From assembly GCA_902465425.1 (NCBI GenBank), contig CABQNA010000093.1:1-6401 (forward strand): a stretch of 6,401 bases of DNA, in the 5' to 3' direction. The notes under the pieces were generated by a model. The model saw only the letters and a program-made list of their open reading frames with translations. It searched no databases and had not been told where the DNA came from. Position 1 is the first letter of the stretch. Each line of letters starts with the position of its first letter. The position numbers and the translations under genes were made by a program. Below, in pieces: positions 4,631 through 6,401 of the stretch. The DNA is from an uncultured Collinsella sp. GTDB lineage: Bacteria; Actinomycetota; Coriobacteriia; Coriobacteriales; Coriobacteriaceae.

Positions 4631-6401
4631 CTAGGCCCGCGGTACGATCGGGCGGTTAACTTTGGCTAGCATATCAGAAGCGCACGAATCGAGCGCCCAG
4701 CTCCGGAAAGCCGAGAACTCCATGCGCGAGCGCAAGCCCTCCAAATAGCGAATTGACCTGCTCAATTGCACGCGGCCGGGGTTTTCGGCCATCGCGATGC
4801 GACGGGTGTCGTCAAACCCCGAAACGCGACAGAAACCGAGTTCTTCGAAGATTCCCAGGCCGCTTGCCACCGAGCGCTCATCGACCGGCGTGCGCGCGTC
4901 GATTGCAAGGCACATCTGCGCAATGTCGATATCGCTTGCGCAGAATGAATCATCCCCCGTCTTACCACGGTTGGAGCGCCACATGGTCTGCAGCGCTCGA
5001 TAGAGCGTGACGAGCTCGTCGCGCTCGGGCGCATAGCAGTCGAGTAGGCGCTCGTTAATGCGGGCGTCGCGCGACGAATAGAGCAGGTGAATCACGGCGG
5101 GCTGTCCATCGCGACCGGCGCGGCCACTCATCTGGTTAAACTCAATCGCGCCAAACGGCATGTGATAGAGCACGACATGGCGAATATCGGGAAGGTTGAC
5201 GCCCTCGCCAAAGGCAGATGTCGAGACGATGCAGCTAAGGCTGCCGTCTCGAAACGCCTCCTCTACGCGATGGCGGTCGATGCGCGTAAGGCCCGCGTTG
5301 TAAAAGGCGATATGTGACGCGTAGTCGGGAACGCGTTTGCGTAGCGTCTTGGCAAGCGCCACGGACTGATCACGCGAGTTGACGTAGATGACGGTCTTCT
5401 CCCCCGTCGCGACGATGGACACCAGGCGGTTTTCGCGGCTCGCAAGATCGCGGTCGTCCTCGAGCTGCAAGTTCTCGCGCACGGTCTCGTCGACCACCGT
5501 ACGGGTAATCGGCAACACGCGGGCAAGCTCCGCAACGACCGGAGCCGTCGCGGTGGCCGTCGCCGCCATAACGACCGGATCGCCCAGGGCCTTGAGGATA
5601 TCGGGCATGCCGAGGTATGCGCTGCGGTCGCCGCCCTTGGCAAGACCGGCATGGTGCGCCTCATCGATAACGACAAAGCCGATGCGCCCCGAACGCGCAA
5701 AGCGATCGCGGTGAATAGACAGGAACTCAGGCGTCGTGAGTACGATGCCGGTGCGGCCCGAAGCCAGGCCGGCAAACACGTCATCGCGCGCCGCTTTCAC
5801 GGTCTCGCCGGTCAACACGCCCACGCCAATGCCGAGCGCAGCCATCGTCGATGAGAGGTGATAGGCCTGGTCGGCAACGAGCGCACGCAGCGGATAGACA
5901 AAGATGCTCGCACGCCCACGAAGGACCGCCTCGCGCGCGGCGTGCACATGGAAGATGAGTGACTTGCCACGCCCCGTCCCCATGACGGCCAGAACACTTT
6001 GGTGATCGGCCAGAGCATCGAGTGCCTCGACCTGCGCGCGATGTGGCTGATTCGAGCCGATAAAGCTATGGATAAGCGAGCGCGTGAGCTCGGTATAAGA
6101 AAGCTGGGCGAGCGTCTCGCGTTTACGCGACTCCAGGCGCAGGCCAGAATCCGCCGGTTGCACGCCGCGGCGAAGCTCACATGCCGGATCGTCGATATTG
6201 GGCGCCGTGGTATCGCGGACCAAGACATCTTTGATCATGAGCTTGGGCTTCACACGTCCCTGCCAATGCTCGGCCACGGCCTCGAACACCAAGTCGACGG
6301 CGCTGTCGCAGTTGATGAGTTTATCGATTTGCGGCACGCGGAACATAATGGCCGGCACGCTCGCGGCTCCATCCGTCGCCACGAAGCGCATATGCTCGCC
6401 G
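4631..6401 (-). CDS. recJ: RecJ exonuclease C-terminus fused to a RecQ-like helicase (partial)
   Basis: The frame is open to the right edge (GEH precedes the first visible Met at 6391), so the N-terminal DHH/DHHA1 nuclease part lies outside. Numbered from that Met, residues 1-60 match the RecJ OB domain: GEHMRFVATDG just before and into it, VDLVFEA at 32-38, then W43 and LMIKDV at 51-56. A linker of about 40 residues leads to a RecQ-type SF2 helicase: HRAQ (117-120), Walker A MGTGRGKS (137-144), YPLRALVADQ (166-175), DEAH (243-246), ATATAT (277-282), YNAGL (364-368), STSAFGEGVNLPD (390-402), NQMSGRAGRDG (419-429). The C-terminal 150 residues lack the CxxCxxC zinc site of RecQ. RecJ is a 5'-to-3' single-strand DNA exonuclease and RecQ its usual unwinding partner in RecF-pathway recombination, so the fusion would join both steps. 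No Met occurs between residue 52 and Walker A, which argues against a separate helicase start. The stop is TAG at 4633-4631. Confidence 0.85.
   Translation of the reverse strand, partial: GEHMRFVATDGAASVPAIMFRVPQIDKLINCDSAVDLVFEAVAEHWQGRVKPKLMIKDVLVRDTTAPNIDDPACELRRGVQPADSGLRLESRKRETLAQLSYTELTRSLIHSFIGSNQPHRAQVEALDALADHQSVLAVMGTGRGKSLIFHVHAAREAVLRGRASIFVYPLRALVADQAYHLSSTMAALGIGVGVLTGETVKAARDDVFAGLASGRTGIVLTTPEFLSIHRDRFARSGRIGFVVIDEAHHAGLAKGGDRSAYLGMPDILKALGDPVVMAATATATAPVVAELARVLPITRTVVDETVRENLQLEDDRDLASRENRLVSIVATGEKTVIYVNSRDQSVALAKTLRKRVPDYASHIAFYNAGLTRIDRHRVEEAFRDGSLSCIVSTSAFGEGVNLPDIRHVVLYHMPFGAIEFNQMSGRAGRDGQPAVIHLLYSSRDARINERLLDCYAPERDELVTLYRALQTMWRSNRGKTGDDSFCASDIDIAQMCLAIDARTPVDERSVASGLGIFEELGFCRVSGFDDTRRIAMAENPGRVQLSRSIRYLEGLRSRMEFSAFRSWALDSCASDMLAKVNRPIVPRA

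Noticed and set aside
3500..4669. 389-codon open frame on the plus strand opposite rel
   Set aside because: It is an antisense shadow of rel. The minus-strand frame carries all Rel domains, and the plus frame has no recognisable domain and low-complexity composition.
4631..6391. Reading the helicase as a separate 586-residue gene starting at 6391
   Set aside because: The frame is open upstream to the window edge, and the residues on both sides of that Met (GEHMRF) belong to a RecJ OB-fold motif, so the Met is internal.

Overview
The window is about 60% GC. It holds four well-supported genes and the start of a fifth, all on the minus strand, so transcription runs from high to low coordinates. 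Gene content, strong AGGAGG-type ribosome binding sites and the protein sequences suggest a Gram-positive anaerobe. My best guess is Coriobacteriia (Collinsella-like, gut); this is an impression from the proteins, not a database result.

In transcription order: (1) 6401-4631 is the C-terminal part of a RecJ-type exonuclease continuing in frame, with no stop, into a RecQ-like DEAH helicase. The RecJ catalytic part lies beyond the right edge. (2) 4615-2255 is a full-length bifunctional Rel (ppGpp synthetase/hydrolase) starting 15 nt after the recJ stop, so the two are probably co-transcribed. (3) A perfect 13-bp-stem hairpin with a short U-tract (2183-2220) lies between rel and the next gene. 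(4) 2165-1482 is a glyoxalase II-like metallo-beta-lactamase-fold hydrolase. (5) 1481-1288 is the intergenic region carrying the likely fba promoter. (6) 1287-421 is a class IIB fructose-1,6-bisphosphate aldolase. (7) 420-202 is non-coding. It holds a 131-bp nested palindrome starting directly after the fba stop, a small hairpin, and a good intrinsic terminator with a U-tract that overlaps a possible promoter. (8) 165-1 is the start of an unrecognised, AT-richer gene running off the left edge.

recJ, rel and the MBL hydrolase recall the Firmicutes neighbourhood recJ-apt-relA-dtd-(MBL hydrolase)-hisS, here without apt and dtd: DNA repair, stringent response and a small thiolesterase-type hydrolase. 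fba appears to be a separate, strongly translated glycolytic unit.

The two most notable points are the RecJ-RecQ-like helicase fusion and the long palindrome placed flush with the fba stop codon. No tRNA, rRNA, CRISPR array, transposase or phage gene was seen.
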